Of a stretch of DNA of 64,000 nucleotides, positions 35,025 to 44,623 are shown piece after piece; position 1 is the stretch's first letter; each line of letters begins with the position of its first letter. The DNA lies in contig JAEZGI010000033.1 in assembly GCA_023416995.1 (NCBI GenBank), positions 1-64,000 of the forward strand, read 5' to 3'. The notes beneath the pieces are model-generated. The model saw nothing but the letters and a program-made list of their open reading frames with translations, was not told the origin of the DNA and ran no database searches. The stretch comes from Bacteroidota bacterium. Lineage in GTDB: Bacteria > Bacteroidota > Bacteroidia > Chitinophagales > Chitinophagaceae. Made by a program: the position numbers and the translations under genes.

Positions 35025-36224
35025 ATGAGTAATAAAGTTGTCCTTGCGTATAGTGGCGGGTTAGATACTACCTATTGTGCCATTTACCTGCGGAAAATTA
35101 AAAATCTTGAAGTACACGCACTCACCGTTAACACGGGTGGATTCAGTGATGAAGAAATCAGCAATATTGAGAAACGTGCCAGGGAACTTGGTGTGGCATC
35201 TTTCACCTGTGTTGATGTTACAAAAGATTATTATGAGTCATGTATCCGTTATCTCATTTTTGGCAATGTGCTTAAAAATGCGACCTATCCGTTAAGTGTA
35301 AGCGCAGAACGTATGGTGCAGGCAATCGCTGTTGCCAAACATGTTCAATCAACTGGTGCCGCTTATGTGGCCCATGGCAGCACTGGTGCGGGTAACGACC
35401 AGGTCAGATTTGATATGGTGTTTCAAAGCATGCTTCCCGGCGTGGAAATTCTTACACCAATCCGCGAAATGCAACTGAGCCGTGAAGCGGAAATCGACTT
35501 TCTGAAAGAACATGGTGTTGACATGAATTTTCACAAAGCCCAGTATAGTATCAACAAAGGCCTTTGGGGAACCTCAGTTGGAGGAAAAGAAACACTCACC
35601 AGCAAAGAATATTTACCCGAATCAGCCTGGCCAACCCAGGTCACCGAGACAGGTACCAGACCCGTTGAACTTACTTTTGAAAAAGGCGAGTTAACCGGTG
35701 TAGATGAAAAAACCTTTGCTCACCCGGTTGAAGCGATTCAGTATTTGCAGTCTATCAGCCAGCCTTATGGTGTAGGTCGTGATATTCATGTTGGCGATAC
35801 AATCATTGGTATCAAAGGTCGTGTTGGTTTTGAAGCAGCGGCGCCGTTGATTATCGTGAAGGCACATCACCTGCTTGAAAAACACACCTTAACCAAATGG
35901 CAATTATACTGGAAAGAACAGTTAAGTACCTGGTACGGCAACTGGTTACATGAAGGACAAATGCTCGATCCTACCATGCGTAACATTGAAAAGTTCCTTG
36001 AGGACACACAACAAACGGTGAGTGGTAAAGTATATGTAACACTTCAACCTTATCGTTTCACAGTAACCGGTATCGAATCACCGCACGACCTGATGAGTAA
36101 CAAGTTTGGAAGCTACGGTGAGATGAACAAAGGTTTTACCGGTGACGATGTAAAAGGTTTCGCGAGGATCTTTGGAAACCAGACAGCAATCTATCACAAA
36201 GTTAACAGCCCCGAAAATGATTAA
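35025..36224 (+). CDS. argG: Argininosuccinate synthase
   Basis: 399 residues. It joins citrulline and aspartate using ATP. N-terminal PP-loop VLAYSGGLDTTYCAIYL, then AYVAHGSTGAGNDQVRF and FEKGELTGVD; C-terminal oligomerisation helices. Normal length and intact motifs. It follows the GNAT gene by 122 bp, a larger gap than elsewhere in the operon, but without a visible terminator. Its stop overlaps the argC start by 8 bases. Confidence 0.97.
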   Translation: MSNKVVLAYSGGLDTTYCAIYLRKIKNLEVHALTVNTGGFSDEEISNIEKRARELGVASFTCVDVTKDYYESCIRYLIFGNVLKNATYPLSVSAERMVQAIAVAKHVQSTGAAYVAHGSTGAGNDQVRFDMVFQSMLPGVEILTPIREMQLSREAEIDFLKEHGVDMNFHKAQYSINKGLWGTSVGGKETLTSKEYLPESAWPTQVTETGTRPVELTFEKGELTGVDEKTFAHPVEAIQYLQSISQPYGVGRDIHVGDTIIGIKGRVGFEAAAPLIIVKAHHLLEKHTLTKWQLYWKEQLSTWYGNWLHEGQMLDPTMRNIEKFLEDTQQTVSGKVYVTLQPYRFTVTGIESPHDLMSNKFGSYGEMNKGFTGDDVKGFARIFGNQTAIYHKVNSPEND

Positions 36225-37191
36225 GATAGGAATAGCAGGAGGCGCAGGTTATACCGGTGGTGAGCTGCTGAGATTACTGATCAACCACCCTGAAGCAAAT
36301 ATCAGGTTTGTTTTAAGTGGAAGCAATGCAGGCAACCCGATCGCTAAAGTACATGCTGATCTTGCCGGTGAAACAACACTGAAATTCACAGACACAATGA
36401 CCGACGACATAGAAGTGTTATTTCTTTGTGTCGGACATGGTGAAGCAAAAAGGTTTCTTGATGCGAACAGGATTTCTGCAGATGTACGCGTGATCGATCT
36501 GTCGCAGGATTTCCGTTTGAAAGCCACGGCTAAAGCCGGTGATCGCGAGTTTGTGTACGGATTACCTGAACTCAATAAAGCTGCCATCCGTCAGGCGAGA
36601 AATATTGCTAATCCCGGATGTTTTGCAACCGCATTACAACTTGGATTACTACCTCTTGCAAAAGCCGGTTTGCTGAAAGATGTTTATACAACAGGGATCA
36701 CCGGTTCAACCGGCGCGGGCCAGGGTCTCAATGCCACTTCCCATTTCAGTTGGAGAGCCAATAATATACAGGCGTATAAAACCCTGTCACATCAGCACAT
36801 GAAAGAAATTGGTGAATCAATATTACAATTGTCCGGCGGGCAGGATGTTGACATCAGCTTTGTACCATGGCGCGGTGATTTCACACGCGGTATTTTTATA
36901 AGCTCCCAATTGCGATGCGAAGAAACTGCCGCGAACCTTCAAAAACTGTATGAAGATTTTTACGAAGATCATCCATTTACAGTTGTCAGCACTGAACCCA
37001 TATTCCTGAAGCAGGTTGTAAATACAAACAAGTGTATGATACAATTGGAGAAAGTGGGCGACAGGCTTGTTGTTCACTCAATCACTGACAACCTTCTTAA
37101 AGGAGCAAGTGGTCAGGCGGTTCAGAATATGAACCTGATGTTTGGCATTGATGAAACAACTGGTCTTAAACTAAAGGCCAATTATTTTTAG
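36217..37191 (+). CDS. argC: N-acetyl/N-succinyl-gamma-glutamyl-phosphate reductase
   Basis: 324 residues from the ATG at 36217 (MIKIGIAGGAGYTGGELLRLL); a longer frame from 36172 runs inside argG and is not believable. It reduces N-acyl-glutamyl phosphate to the semialdehyde with NADPH. Rossmann motif GIAGGAGYTGGE, catalytic Cys135 in NIANPGCFATAL, and the substrate loop STGAGQGLN are present. It overlaps the argG stop by 8 bases, which favours coupled translation. Confidence 0.95.
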   Translation: MIKIGIAGGAGYTGGELLRLLINHPEANIRFVLSGSNAGNPIAKVHADLAGETTLKFTDTMTDDIEVLFLCVGHGEAKRFLDANRISADVRVIDLSQDFRLKATAKAGDREFVYGLPELNKAAIRQARNIANPGCFATALQLGLLPLAKAGLLKDVYTTGITGSTGAGQGLNATSHFSWRANNIQAYKTLSHQHMKEIGESILQLSGGQDVDISFVPWRGDFTRGIFISSQLRCEETAANLQKLYEDFYEDHPFTVVSTEPIFLKQVVNTNKCMIQLEKVGDRLVVHSITDNLLKGASGQAVQNMNLMFGIDETTGLKLKANYF

Positions 37192-37241
37192 CAATATTGG
37201 TCGTTGTATTCAAATACTTTGTTTACCCATAATACCTGAAC

Positions 37242-38402
37242 ATGAACTTATTTGATGTTTATCCGCTTAACAATATTACCATCACCCGGGCAAATGCTTC
37301 GAATGTTTGGGATGAAAATGGTACTGAATATCTTGACATGTATGGCGGTCATGCGGTAATTTCTATAGGCCACACAAATCCACATTATGTGGCGCGGTTA
37401 ACTGACCAGCTTAACAAGGTTGGCTTCTATTCTAACTCGATTAAAATACCGTTACAACAGGAGCTGGCAGAAAAGCTCGGGAATCTATCCGGCAAACCTG
37501 ACTACCAGTTGTTTTTATGTAACAGTGGTGCTGAAGCAAACGAAAATGCGTTAAAGCTGGCCTCCTTTTATAATAACCGGAAAAAGATAATTGCATTCAG
37601 CAAAGCTTTTCATGGCCGCACCTCGCTCGCTGTAAGTGTTACAGATAACCCTTCTATCGTGGCACCGGTAAATCAGAATGAGCATGTTATTTTCCTGCCA
37701 TTCAATGATGAAGCAGCTCTTGATGCAAAATTCCAGGAAGAGGGCGACCAGATAAGTGCCGTGATCATTGAAGGCATCCAGGGAGTCGGAGGCATCAACA
37801 TTGCCACAGATTCTTTCTTACGGGCAATACGCCGCAACTGCGATAAATACAATACCGTATTTGTGGCAGACAGCGTACAGTGTGGCTACGGAAGAAGCGG
37901 TCGCTTTTTTTCACATGACCATAGTGGTGTAAATGCAGATATCTACACCATGGCTAAGGGTATGGGTAACGGATTTCCCGTTGCCGGTATTATCATTGCT
38001 CCGCATATCAAACCAGTTCCCTTACAACTGGGTACAACCTTTGGCGGTAATCATCTTGCCTGCGCTGCTGCCCTTGCTGTGCTTGAAGTGATTGAAAAGG
38101 AAGCACTGATGCAGAATGCAGAAAACATAGGAAATTATATCATGAATGAACTGAAACTGATGCCGGGTATCAGGAACGTTCGCGGTCGTGGATTAATGAT
38201 TGGATTTGATGTGCCTGCCGAATTAAAAGATTTGAAAAAGAACCTGCTATTCAAACGTCACATCTTTACAGGTGAAGCAAAACCTAATGTGATTCGTTTA
38301 CTGCCTTCACTTGCACTAACCAGGAAGGATGCAGATATTTTTCTTGATGCATTGAGAGCTGAAATCAATGCCCTCATTCCATCCACTCAACAAGTTAATT
38401 AA
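37242..38402 (+). CDS. argD: Acylornithine aminotransferase
   Basis: 386 residues. A class III PLP enzyme that makes N-acylornithine from the semialdehyde with glutamate as donor. NSGAEANENALKLAS (94-108) and the Schiff-base Lys239 (YTMAKGMGNGFPVAG) are present. The motif before it is ADSVQCGYGR (209-218), where most ArgD proteins have DEVQTG: the Asp210 that contacts PLP is kept but the next acidic residue is Ser211. It is 50 bp after argC and 3 bp before argF'. Confidence 0.92.
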   Translation: MNLFDVYPLNNITITRANASNVWDENGTEYLDMYGGHAVISIGHTNPHYVARLTDQLNKVGFYSNSIKIPLQQELAEKLGNLSGKPDYQLFLCNSGAEANENALKLASFYNNRKKIIAFSKAFHGRTSLAVSVTDNPSIVAPVNQNEHVIFLPFNDEAALDAKFQEEGDQISAVIIEGIQGVGGINIATDSFLRAIRRNCDKYNTVFVADSVQCGYGRSGRFFSHDHSGVNADIYTMAKGMGNGFPVAGIIIAPHIKPVPLQLGTTFGGNHLACAAALAVLEVIEKEALMQNAENIGNYIMNELKLMPGIRNVRGRGLMIGFDVPAELKDLKKNLLFKRHIFTGEAKPNVIRLLPSLALTRKDADIFLDALRAEINALIPSTQQVN

Positions 38403-38405
38403 TCA

Positions 38406-39377
38406 ATGAAACAGTTTACTTCCGCCTACGACGTGCCGGATATTGAGAAACTCGTATCAAGTGCGCTTGCTTATAAAAAAGATCCGTTTGTTGACCAGGC
38501 CCTCGGGAAAAACAAACGTATTGGCTTATTGTTCCTGAACCCAAGTATGCGCACAAGATTAAGTACGCAGATCGCTGCTCAAAACCTGGGTATGGAAGCC
38601 ATTGTTTTTAATGTTGATAAGGACGGCTGGGCACTGGAATTTGAGGAAGAAGCCATCATGAGCGGCAACAAAGTGGAACACGTAAAAGACGCTGCTCCCA
38701 TATTGGGCAAATACTTTGATATTCTCGCCATACGTACCTTTCCCGGTCTCAAAAACAGGGAAGAAGATTACAGCGAACTCTATATCAACCAGTTTATCAA
38801 ATACGCGGGGATACCGGTGGTGAGCCTTGAAAGCGCAACGCTTCATCCACTACAAAGTCTTACTGATATCATTACGATCCGCGAGTCTTTGAAAACCACT
38901 GCCAACACTCAACGCAAACCAAAGATTGTTTTATCGTGGGCACCACATGTTAAAGCACTTCCTCAATGCGTTGCCAATAGTTTTTCACAATGGGTTAATG
39001 CATGGGGTCAGGCGGACTTTGTAATTACTCACCCGGAAGATTATGAACTCGCAGAAACTTTTACAAAGGGTGCTACCATAACACATAACCAGGATGAAGC
39101 ATTAAAAGATGCTGACTACGTTTATGTAAAAAACTGGAGCACTTATAACGACTATGGAAGGATCTATTGTAATGATCCCGAATGGATGCTTACAAATGAA
39201 AAGTTGCAGTTAACCAACGCTGCGAAGGTGATGCATTGTTTGCCTGTGCGTCGCAATGTAGAATTAAGTGATGAGATTCTTGATGGCAGCAGCAGTATCA
39301 TCACCCAGGAGGCATCCAACAGGGTTTGGGCGGCCCAGGCCGTACTTGCAGAGATACTGAAGGGCCTTAACAAATGA
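38406..39377 (+). CDS. argF': N-acylornithine transcarbamylase, probably N-succinylornithine specific
   Basis: 323 residues. It transfers carbamoyl to an N-acylated ornithine. The carbamoyl-phosphate loop SMRTRLSTQ (47-55), HPLQSLTDI and HCLPVRRNVE mark the AOTCase/SOTCase branch rather than classical ornithine transcarbamylase. The specificity position has Val90 in GNKVEHVKD, where the Bacteroides fragilis succinyl enzyme has Pro90 and the Xanthomonas acetyl enzyme Glu92; replacing that Glu with Val, Pro, Ser or Ala is known to give succinylornithine activity. Prediction: succinyl-type. Near-contiguous with argD and argB. Confidence 0.88.
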   Translation: MKQFTSAYDVPDIEKLVSSALAYKKDPFVDQALGKNKRIGLLFLNPSMRTRLSTQIAAQNLGMEAIVFNVDKDGWALEFEEEAIMSGNKVEHVKDAAPILGKYFDILAIRTFPGLKNREEDYSELYINQFIKYAGIPVVSLESATLHPLQSLTDIITIRESLKTTANTQRKPKIVLSWAPHVKALPQCVANSFSQWVNAWGQADFVITHPEDYELAETFTKGATITHNQDEALKDADYVYVKNWSTYNDYGRIYCNDPEWMLTNEKLQLTNAAKVMHCLPVRRNVELSDEILDGSSSIITQEASNRVWAAQAVLAEILKGLNK

Positions 39378-39383
39378 GACTGC

Positions 39384-40172
39384 ATGGAGAAACTTTTTAT
39401 CATAAAGATTGGTGGAAACATCATAGATAACGAATCAAAACTGCAGGGATTTCTTGACCAGTTTGCCAGTGTACCCGGAAGAAAAATTCTGGTACATGGA
39501 GGAGGAAAGCTCGCTACAAAACTTGCAGCAGATTTGAATATCCCTCAACAAATGGTTGAAGGCCGCAGAATCACTGACGCTGAAACGCTAAAGATTGTTA
39601 CCATGGTGTACGCAGGGCTTATCAACAAAAATATTGTTGCAGGATTGCAGGCACGAGGTACAACCGCGCTTGGATTGACCGGTGCAGATGGCAATGCTAT
39701 ACTTGCACATAAACGCATCACTGAAACTATTGATTATGGATATGCAGGCGATGTAGATGCAGTGAATGCACCCCTGCTTACTTCGTTACTTCAACAACAG
39801 CTCACGCTGGTTTTTGCTCCAATCACGCATGATAACAAAAACCAATTGTTGAATACAAACGCAGACACCATTGCCCAGGAACTTGCCACGGCACTTTCTG
39901 GTTCATTTGATGTTACCCTGGTATATTCTTTTGAAAAAGCCGGAGTATTGATGAATGCTGAAGATGATACCACGGTGATACCGTTGATAGATCCAGTGGC
40001 TTATAAATCACTCAGGGATTCGCAGGTTATCTTCGCGGGCATGATCCCAAAATTAGACAATGCTTTTACTGCCATCAGTTGCGGTGTGAAACAGGTGATT
40101 ATTGGAAAGGCGGAACAACTGTCAGAACTCATAAACGGTACAGCCGGAACAACAATTACCGATGCAGCATGA
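39384..40172 (+). CDS. argB: N-acetylglutamate (or N-succinylglutamate) kinase
   Basis: 262 residues, amino-acid kinase fold. IIKIGGNIIDNESKL at the start, ILVHGGGKLATKLAADL (phosphate-binding), EGRRITDAETLKIVTMVYAG and LGLTGADGNAI. It phosphorylates the N-acylated glutamate. No N-terminal arginine-feedback extension is present, so the kinase may not be inhibited by arginine. It begins 6 bp after argF' and overlaps argE by 11 bases. Confidence 0.95.
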   Translation: MEKLFIIKIGGNIIDNESKLQGFLDQFASVPGRKILVHGGGKLATKLAADLNIPQQMVEGRRITDAETLKIVTMVYAGLINKNIVAGLQARGTTALGLTGADGNAILAHKRITETIDYGYAGDVDAVNAPLLTSLLQQQLTLVFAPITHDNKNQLLNTNADTIAQELATALSGSFDVTLVYSFEKAGVLMNAEDDTTVIPLIDPVAYKSLRDSQVIFAGMIPKLDNAFTAISCGVKQVIIGKAEQLSELINGTAGTTITDAA

Positions 40173-41235
40173 TAACATAGACATATTAAGGAACGATGCG
40201 GTCAACCTGCTAAAAGAACTTATCGCCATTCCTTCTTTCAGTAAAGAAGAAGATCAGACTGCAGGAGTACTTTGCAGGTTTCTGGGTGAACGAAATATCG
40301 TGCACTACCGGGTTCAGAATAATGTTTACGCATTTAATGAACATTTCGATGGGTCCAAACCATCGGTGTTATTAAACTCTCACCACGATACCGTAAAACC
40401 TAACAAAGGCTATACGCTTGATCCGTTTACACCGGTAATTAAAGACGGCAAGTTATTTGGTCTTGGCAGTAATGATGCTGGCGGCTGCCTGGTATCACTG
40501 ATCGCTACTTTTTTATACTTTTATCATCGTACAGATCTGCCTTTTAACCTGGTACTTGCAGCCAGCGCCGAAGAAGAGATCAGCGGGTTCAACGGCATCG
40601 AACTTTTGTTAAAAGATCTGGGGCCCATTTCATTTGGCATCGTGGGCGAGCCAACGCAAATGCAAATGGCTATTGCCGAAAAAGGTTTGCTGGTCATCGA
40701 TGTTCATGCCGAAGGCAAGGCTGGTCATGCTGCACGTGAAGAAGGCGACAATGCCATCTATAAGGCAGTGAAAGATATCCAGTGGTTCAGTACTTATAAG
40801 TATCCCAAAGTTTCAGATTTACTTGGGCCGGTGAAGATGAGTGTTACGGTTCTTAACACAGAAAACAAAGCACATAACGTAGTTCCTTCCCAATGCAGTT
40901 TTGTAGTTGATGTACGTGTTAATGAACTATACAGTTTCGAAGAGGTACTTGGAATCATCAAAGCAAATACACAATGCCAGATAGCTCCCCGGAGCTTACG
41001 GATGCGCTCATCTTATATATCGATGGATCACCCGCTGGTTAAAGCCGGTATCAAACTGGGCCGTACTTATTATGGTTCACCAACAACTTCTGATAAAGCC
41101 CTGATGCCCTTTCCGACGCTAAAAATGGGACCCGGCGACTCTGCAAGGAGCCACACTGCAGACGAGTATGTTTATGTAGAAGAGATTCATCATGGCATAG
41201 GGCTTTATATTCAGTTTATAAATGAGTTATTATGA
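40162..41235 (+). CDS. argE: M20 metallohydrolase, acylcitrulline deacylase
   Basis: 357 residues. Catalytic dizinc residues of the M20 family: HHDTV (H74, D76), NDAGG (D105) and the general base in AEEE (137-139), then GEPTQMQMAIAEKG with the dimerisation domain. In an acylated-citrulline pathway the enzyme removes the acyl group after carbamoylation, giving citrulline for ArgG. It starts inside argB (11-base overlap) and ends by ATGA overlap with argH, so translation is coupled at both ends. Confidence 0.9.
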   Translation: MQHDNIDILRNDAVNLLKELIAIPSFSKEEDQTAGVLCRFLGERNIVHYRVQNNVYAFNEHFDGSKPSVLLNSHHDTVKPNKGYTLDPFTPVIKDGKLFGLGSNDAGGCLVSLIATFLYFYHRTDLPFNLVLAASAEEEISGFNGIELLLKDLGPISFGIVGEPTQMQMAIAEKGLLVIDVHAEGKAGHAAREEGDNAIYKAVKDIQWFSTYKYPKVSDLLGPVKMSVTVLNTENKAHNVVPSQCSFVVDVRVNELYSFEEVLGIIKANTQCQIAPRSLRMRSSYISMDHPLVKAGIKLGRTYYGSPTTSDKALMPFPTLKMGPGDSARSHTADEYVYVEEIHHGIGLYIQFINELL

Positions 41236-42533
41236 AACTTTGGAGCAAAGAGAGCACCAGCACTTCAGCATTGATTGAAAAATTTACAGTAGGCAGAGAC
41301 AAAGAATTTGATGTATTGCTTGCCGAACATGATGCGCTCGGCTCAATTGCACATGTAACCATGTTAGGTGAAACAGGTCTGATGTCAAAAGAAGAGGCTG
41401 ATCTGGCCGTTGAAGGGCTCAACCAAATTCTCGATAATATTCGCGCAGGACAATTTACGATTGAAGAAGGCGTAGAAGATGTTCACTCACAGATAGAATT
41501 TCTGCTCACAAAAAACATAGGTGAAGCGGGCAAGAAAATCCATAGTGGCCGCAGTCGTAACGACCAGGTTGCTGTTGCCATTAAATTATACCTCCGCGCC
41601 GAAATACTGAACATAAAAAAAAGTACAACAGCATTGTTTGACCTGCTGATAGCGCAAAGCGAAAAATACAAAGACAAACTTTTACCCGGCTATACGCATC
41701 TGCAGATTGCCATGCCTTCATCGTTTGGTCTTTGGTTCGGCGCTTATGCTGAAAGCCTCGTTGATGATATGGAGATGCTTGCGGCTGCATATGCAGTTGC
41801 CAATAAAAACCCGCTTGGCAGCGGTGCCGGATACGGTTCCTCTTTTCCATTGAACCGTACGCGCACAACACAATTGTTGCATTTCGGATCAATGAATTAT
41901 AACTCCGTATATGCACAGATGAGTCGTGGCAAAACTGAAAAACTGGTGGCCACCGGTTTGGCAAGTATCGCTGCCACGCTCAGTAAACTCTCGATGGACG
42001 CCTGTTTGTACATCAATCAGAACTTCGGCTTTATCTCATTTCCTTCAGAGCTTACAACAGGAAGCAGCATTATGCCGCACAAAAAAAATCCTGATGTTTT
42101 TGAACTGATCCGCGCCAAATGCAATCGCATTCAGTCAACTCCGAATGAACTTGCCTTACTGATCAATAACCTGCCTTCGGGATATCACCGCGACATGCAA
42201 CTAACCAAGGAGATTCTGTTTCCTGCGCTGGAAGAACTAAAAGCTTGTCTTGAAATCATCCAACTGATGCTTAGCAATATTTCTGTGAAAGATCAGGTCC
42301 TTGATGATGAGAAATATCGTTACCTCTTCAGTGTTGAAGCGGTGAATGAGTTGGTAAACAAAGGAATTTCTTTCAGGGATGCATACAAAGAAATCGGCAA
42401 CCAGATCGATTCAGGTAACTTCCACTATGATTACACCCAGAAACTGCATCATACTCATGAAGGCAGTCTTGGCAATCTTTGCAACGACCAGATCAAAGCT
42501 GAGATGAATAAGGTTCAGCAGAAATTCGGATAA
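41232..42533 (+). CDS. argH: Argininosuccinate lyase
   Basis: 433 residues. It splits argininosuccinate into arginine and fumarate. The fumarase/aspartase superfamily signature TGSSIMPHKKNPDVFELIR is near residue 277-296; HSGRSRNDQV and GYTHLQIAMP are intact. It ends the arginine operon with an ATGA overlap (41232-41235) to argE. No transcription terminator of convincing strength follows; a weak 6-bp hairpin is at 42567-42582. Confidence 0.96.
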   Translation: MKLWSKESTSTSALIEKFTVGRDKEFDVLLAEHDALGSIAHVTMLGETGLMSKEEADLAVEGLNQILDNIRAGQFTIEEGVEDVHSQIEFLLTKNIGEAGKKIHSGRSRNDQVAVAIKLYLRAEILNIKKSTTALFDLLIAQSEKYKDKLLPGYTHLQIAMPSSFGLWFGAYAESLVDDMEMLAAAYAVANKNPLGSGAGYGSSFPLNRTRTTQLLHFGSMNYNSVYAQMSRGKTEKLVATGLASIAATLSKLSMDACLYINQNFGFISFPSELTTGSSIMPHKKNPDVFELIRAKCNRIQSTPNELALLINNLPSGYHRDMQLTKEILFPALEELKACLEIIQLMLSNISVKDQVLDDEKYRYLFSVEAVNELVNKGISFRDAYKEIGNQIDSGNFHYDYTQKLHHTHEGSLGNLCNDQIKAEMNKVQQKFG

Positions 42534-42582
42534 TTCTCATAGGGAAGTTGTACCTGGACACGATAAAACCTCTTCCGAGGTT

Positions 42583-43863
42583 CTATCTCAGCTGCGAAGT
42601 ATCAACCCGTGAAGGTGTATCAGTGCCGGCGATGATGCTGGATGAACTGATAGCAATGGCCCTGATAATTTTCGCCATATTTTTCATATCCAGGGTTTCG
42701 ATCTCATCATCAACGGTATGATAATATTTCTCTGAATCCATTTTTGAAGTAGAAATAGTATGAGCCGGCACTCCCTGTCTCGCAAGCGTTGCATTGTCTG
42801 AACGGTAGAACAACTGCTGCGCAGGATATGGATCAGGATGGAAAGTGAATCCGGAACCTTTCAGGTTTTTCTCCAGGATCTTTCCCATATCCGTTTTTTC
42901 ATAACCGGTTATATAAGCGGACTTTTTACCCCATTTGCTTTTCGTTCCAATCATCTCGATGTTAAACATGGCCATCACCGTTTCCGGCCTGAACTGCTCT
43001 GAGAAATGTTTTGAACCAAAGCCACCGGACTCCTCAGCGGTAAAAGCCGCAAAAAGGATGGTACGTTCATTATCATTCTTTTTTGCGAAGTATTGGGCAA
43101 GCATGATCACGGCTGTGATTCCGGCGGCATCATCGTTGGCGCCATTATATATTGAATCGCCCTTTGCATCAGGCTGACCGATACCAAGATGATCATAGTG
43201 ACCGGAGAATATCACATACTCTTCCTTTTTGCTTTTCCCTGGAATCATTCCTACCACGTTTTTCAGCGGCATCTGTTTGGTTTCTTTGCGAAGATTGATT
43301 TCAAAACTGTTGGGCGCTGTACTACCCAATACCATCAGAATATTACTTTTCATAGAAGGGCTCACCCTTCTTGATTGGCGATATGCATTGAAATAGCGAA
43401 GATGGCTTGTATCAACTACTACAAGATAATTTCCGGAACCGCTCTGTAATCCTCTCATAACGGAAGGCAGCGTATCTGAACCTTTCACCATTACTGTTTG
43501 AAAAGATTCACCACTGTTAAAAGCCAACGATTCTTTTGCGGTAATAAAACCAACTTCGTTGGTGTTTACTGGTGCACCGTTAATCGTACCAGTTATAATT
43601 GCGGTGGTTTGTGGAATGGTGAACTCCTGGAAATACGAACCATTCACCGGCAGTATTCCGGCTTTTTTGAACTCTTCACTTATAAAAGCCGCTGCCTTCT
43701 CTATACCGGGTGTAAAAGGCTTTCTGCCTTCCATATCATCTGCAGACAACACCGTTTCGATCCGTTTAACTTCTTTGGCATTAATGATCTTATTGATCTT
43801 TTGTGCATTTACTGCAATACCCCAACAAACGCAAACTAATGCGGCCACGCAATTCCTTAACAT
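42583..43863 (-). CDS. M28 family zinc metallopeptidase, secreted
   Basis: 426 residues with a signal peptide (cleavage near VNA, residue 20). The M28 core has the metal ligands SGHYDHLG (His222, Asp224), NGANDDAAG (Asp244 or 245), AEESGG (Glu277 or 278) and a C-terminal His in YYHTVDDE. M28 enzymes are aminopeptidases or carboxypeptidases acting on exported peptides. It has no operon partners: argH converges on it, and the LytTR pair lies 22 bp upstream on the same strand, so it may be the last gene of that unit. Confidence 0.87.
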   Translation of the reverse strand: MLRNCVAALVCVCWGIAVNAQKINKIINAKEVKRIETVLSADDMEGRKPFTPGIEKAAAFISEEFKKAGILPVNGSYFQEFTIPQTTAIITGTINGAPVNTNEVGFITAKESLAFNSGESFQTVMVKGSDTLPSVMRGLQSGSGNYLVVVDTSHLRYFNAYRQSRRVSPSMKSNILMVLGSTAPNSFEINLRKETKQMPLKNVVGMIPGKSKKEEYVIFSGHYDHLGIGQPDAKGDSIYNGANDDAAGITAVIMLAQYFAKKNDNERTILFAAFTAEESGGFGSKHFSEQFRPETVMAMFNIEMIGTKSKWGKKSAYITGYEKTDMGKILEKNLKGSGFTFHPDPYPAQQLFYRSDNATLARQGVPAHTISTSKMDSEKYYHTVDDEIETLDMKNMAKIIRAIAISSSSIIAGTDTPSRVDTSQLR

Positions 43864-43885
43864 GTTACTTCTTAAACTTTAATTA

Positions 43886-44623
43886 TTATAAACTCATCAT
43901 CTCTTTAAACTTGACTGTCTGCCGGCGGCTCACTTCAATCTTTTCGCCACCTTTCAGTTCAAGTAATAAACCTCCATTAAAGTAAGGTTCGATTTTTTCT
44001 ATCAACCGCAGATTAATGATGTGTTTCCGGTTCGCCCGAAAAAACACTTTTTCGTCTAGACGCTCTTCAAGGGAGTTGAGCGATTTTAAAATCAGTGGCT
44101 TATTAGTACTGAAGTAAACCTTGGCATAGTTACCAACGCTTTCAAACAATCTTATCTCGGACAATTTTACGAACCAGCAGCGCTCACCATCTTTTACAAA
44201 CACCTGGTCGTTTTCACTCAATATTGACCGGTTAACATTTTGAGCGAGTGGCATTCCCCCATTTTCTTTTTCATCCTGCTGATGTAATTTTTGAATTGAA
44301 TCTGCAAGACGTTTCGGTTCAACTGGTTTCAACAGGTAATCAAGCGCATTCACTTCAAATGCTTTCAATGCATATTCATCATAAGCTGTTGTAAAGATCA
44401 CATTGGGAATCCGGTCAAGTTCTGACAGCATATCAAAACCTGTTTTGCCGGGCATCTGTATATCCAGGAAAACCAGTTCCGGGTTCAGACTTTCAATTCT
44501 TTCAATGCCTTCTTCTGCATTGGCTGCTTCAGCAACAACTTCAATTTCGGGAAACTCCAGTAACAATTTTCTAAGCTCATTGCGGGCGAGCCTTTCATCA
44601 TCAATTATTATAGCTCTGATCAT
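43886..44623 (-). CDS. LytTR-family response regulator
   Basis: 245 residues from the ATG at 44623 (MIRAIIIDDERLARNELRKLL); the longer frame from 44644 lies in the kinase gene. Receiver domain with Asp54 in LVFLDIQMPGKTGF, a linker, then a LytTR DNA-binding domain (VFVKDGERCWFVKLSEIRLFES ... RANRKHIINLRLIEKIEP). It overlaps the histidine kinase stop by 23 bases, so the two proteins are coupled. Regulon unknown. Confidence 0.93.
   Translation of the reverse strand: MIRAIIIDDERLARNELRKLLLEFPEIEVVAEAANAEEGIERIESLNPELVFLDIQMPGKTGFDMLSELDRIPNVIFTTAYDEYALKAFEVNALDYLLKPVEPKRLADSIQKLHQQDEKENGGMPLAQNVNRSILSENDQVFVKDGERCWFVKLSEIRLFESVGNYAKVYFSTNKPLILKSLNSLEERLDEKVFFRANRKHIINLRLIEKIEPYFNGGLLLELKGGEKIEVSRRQTVKFKEMMSL

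Noticed and set aside
42567..42582. 6-bp hairpin aacctc/gaggtt between argH and the M28 gene, considered as a terminator
   Set aside because: Short stem and no following T-run on either strand.
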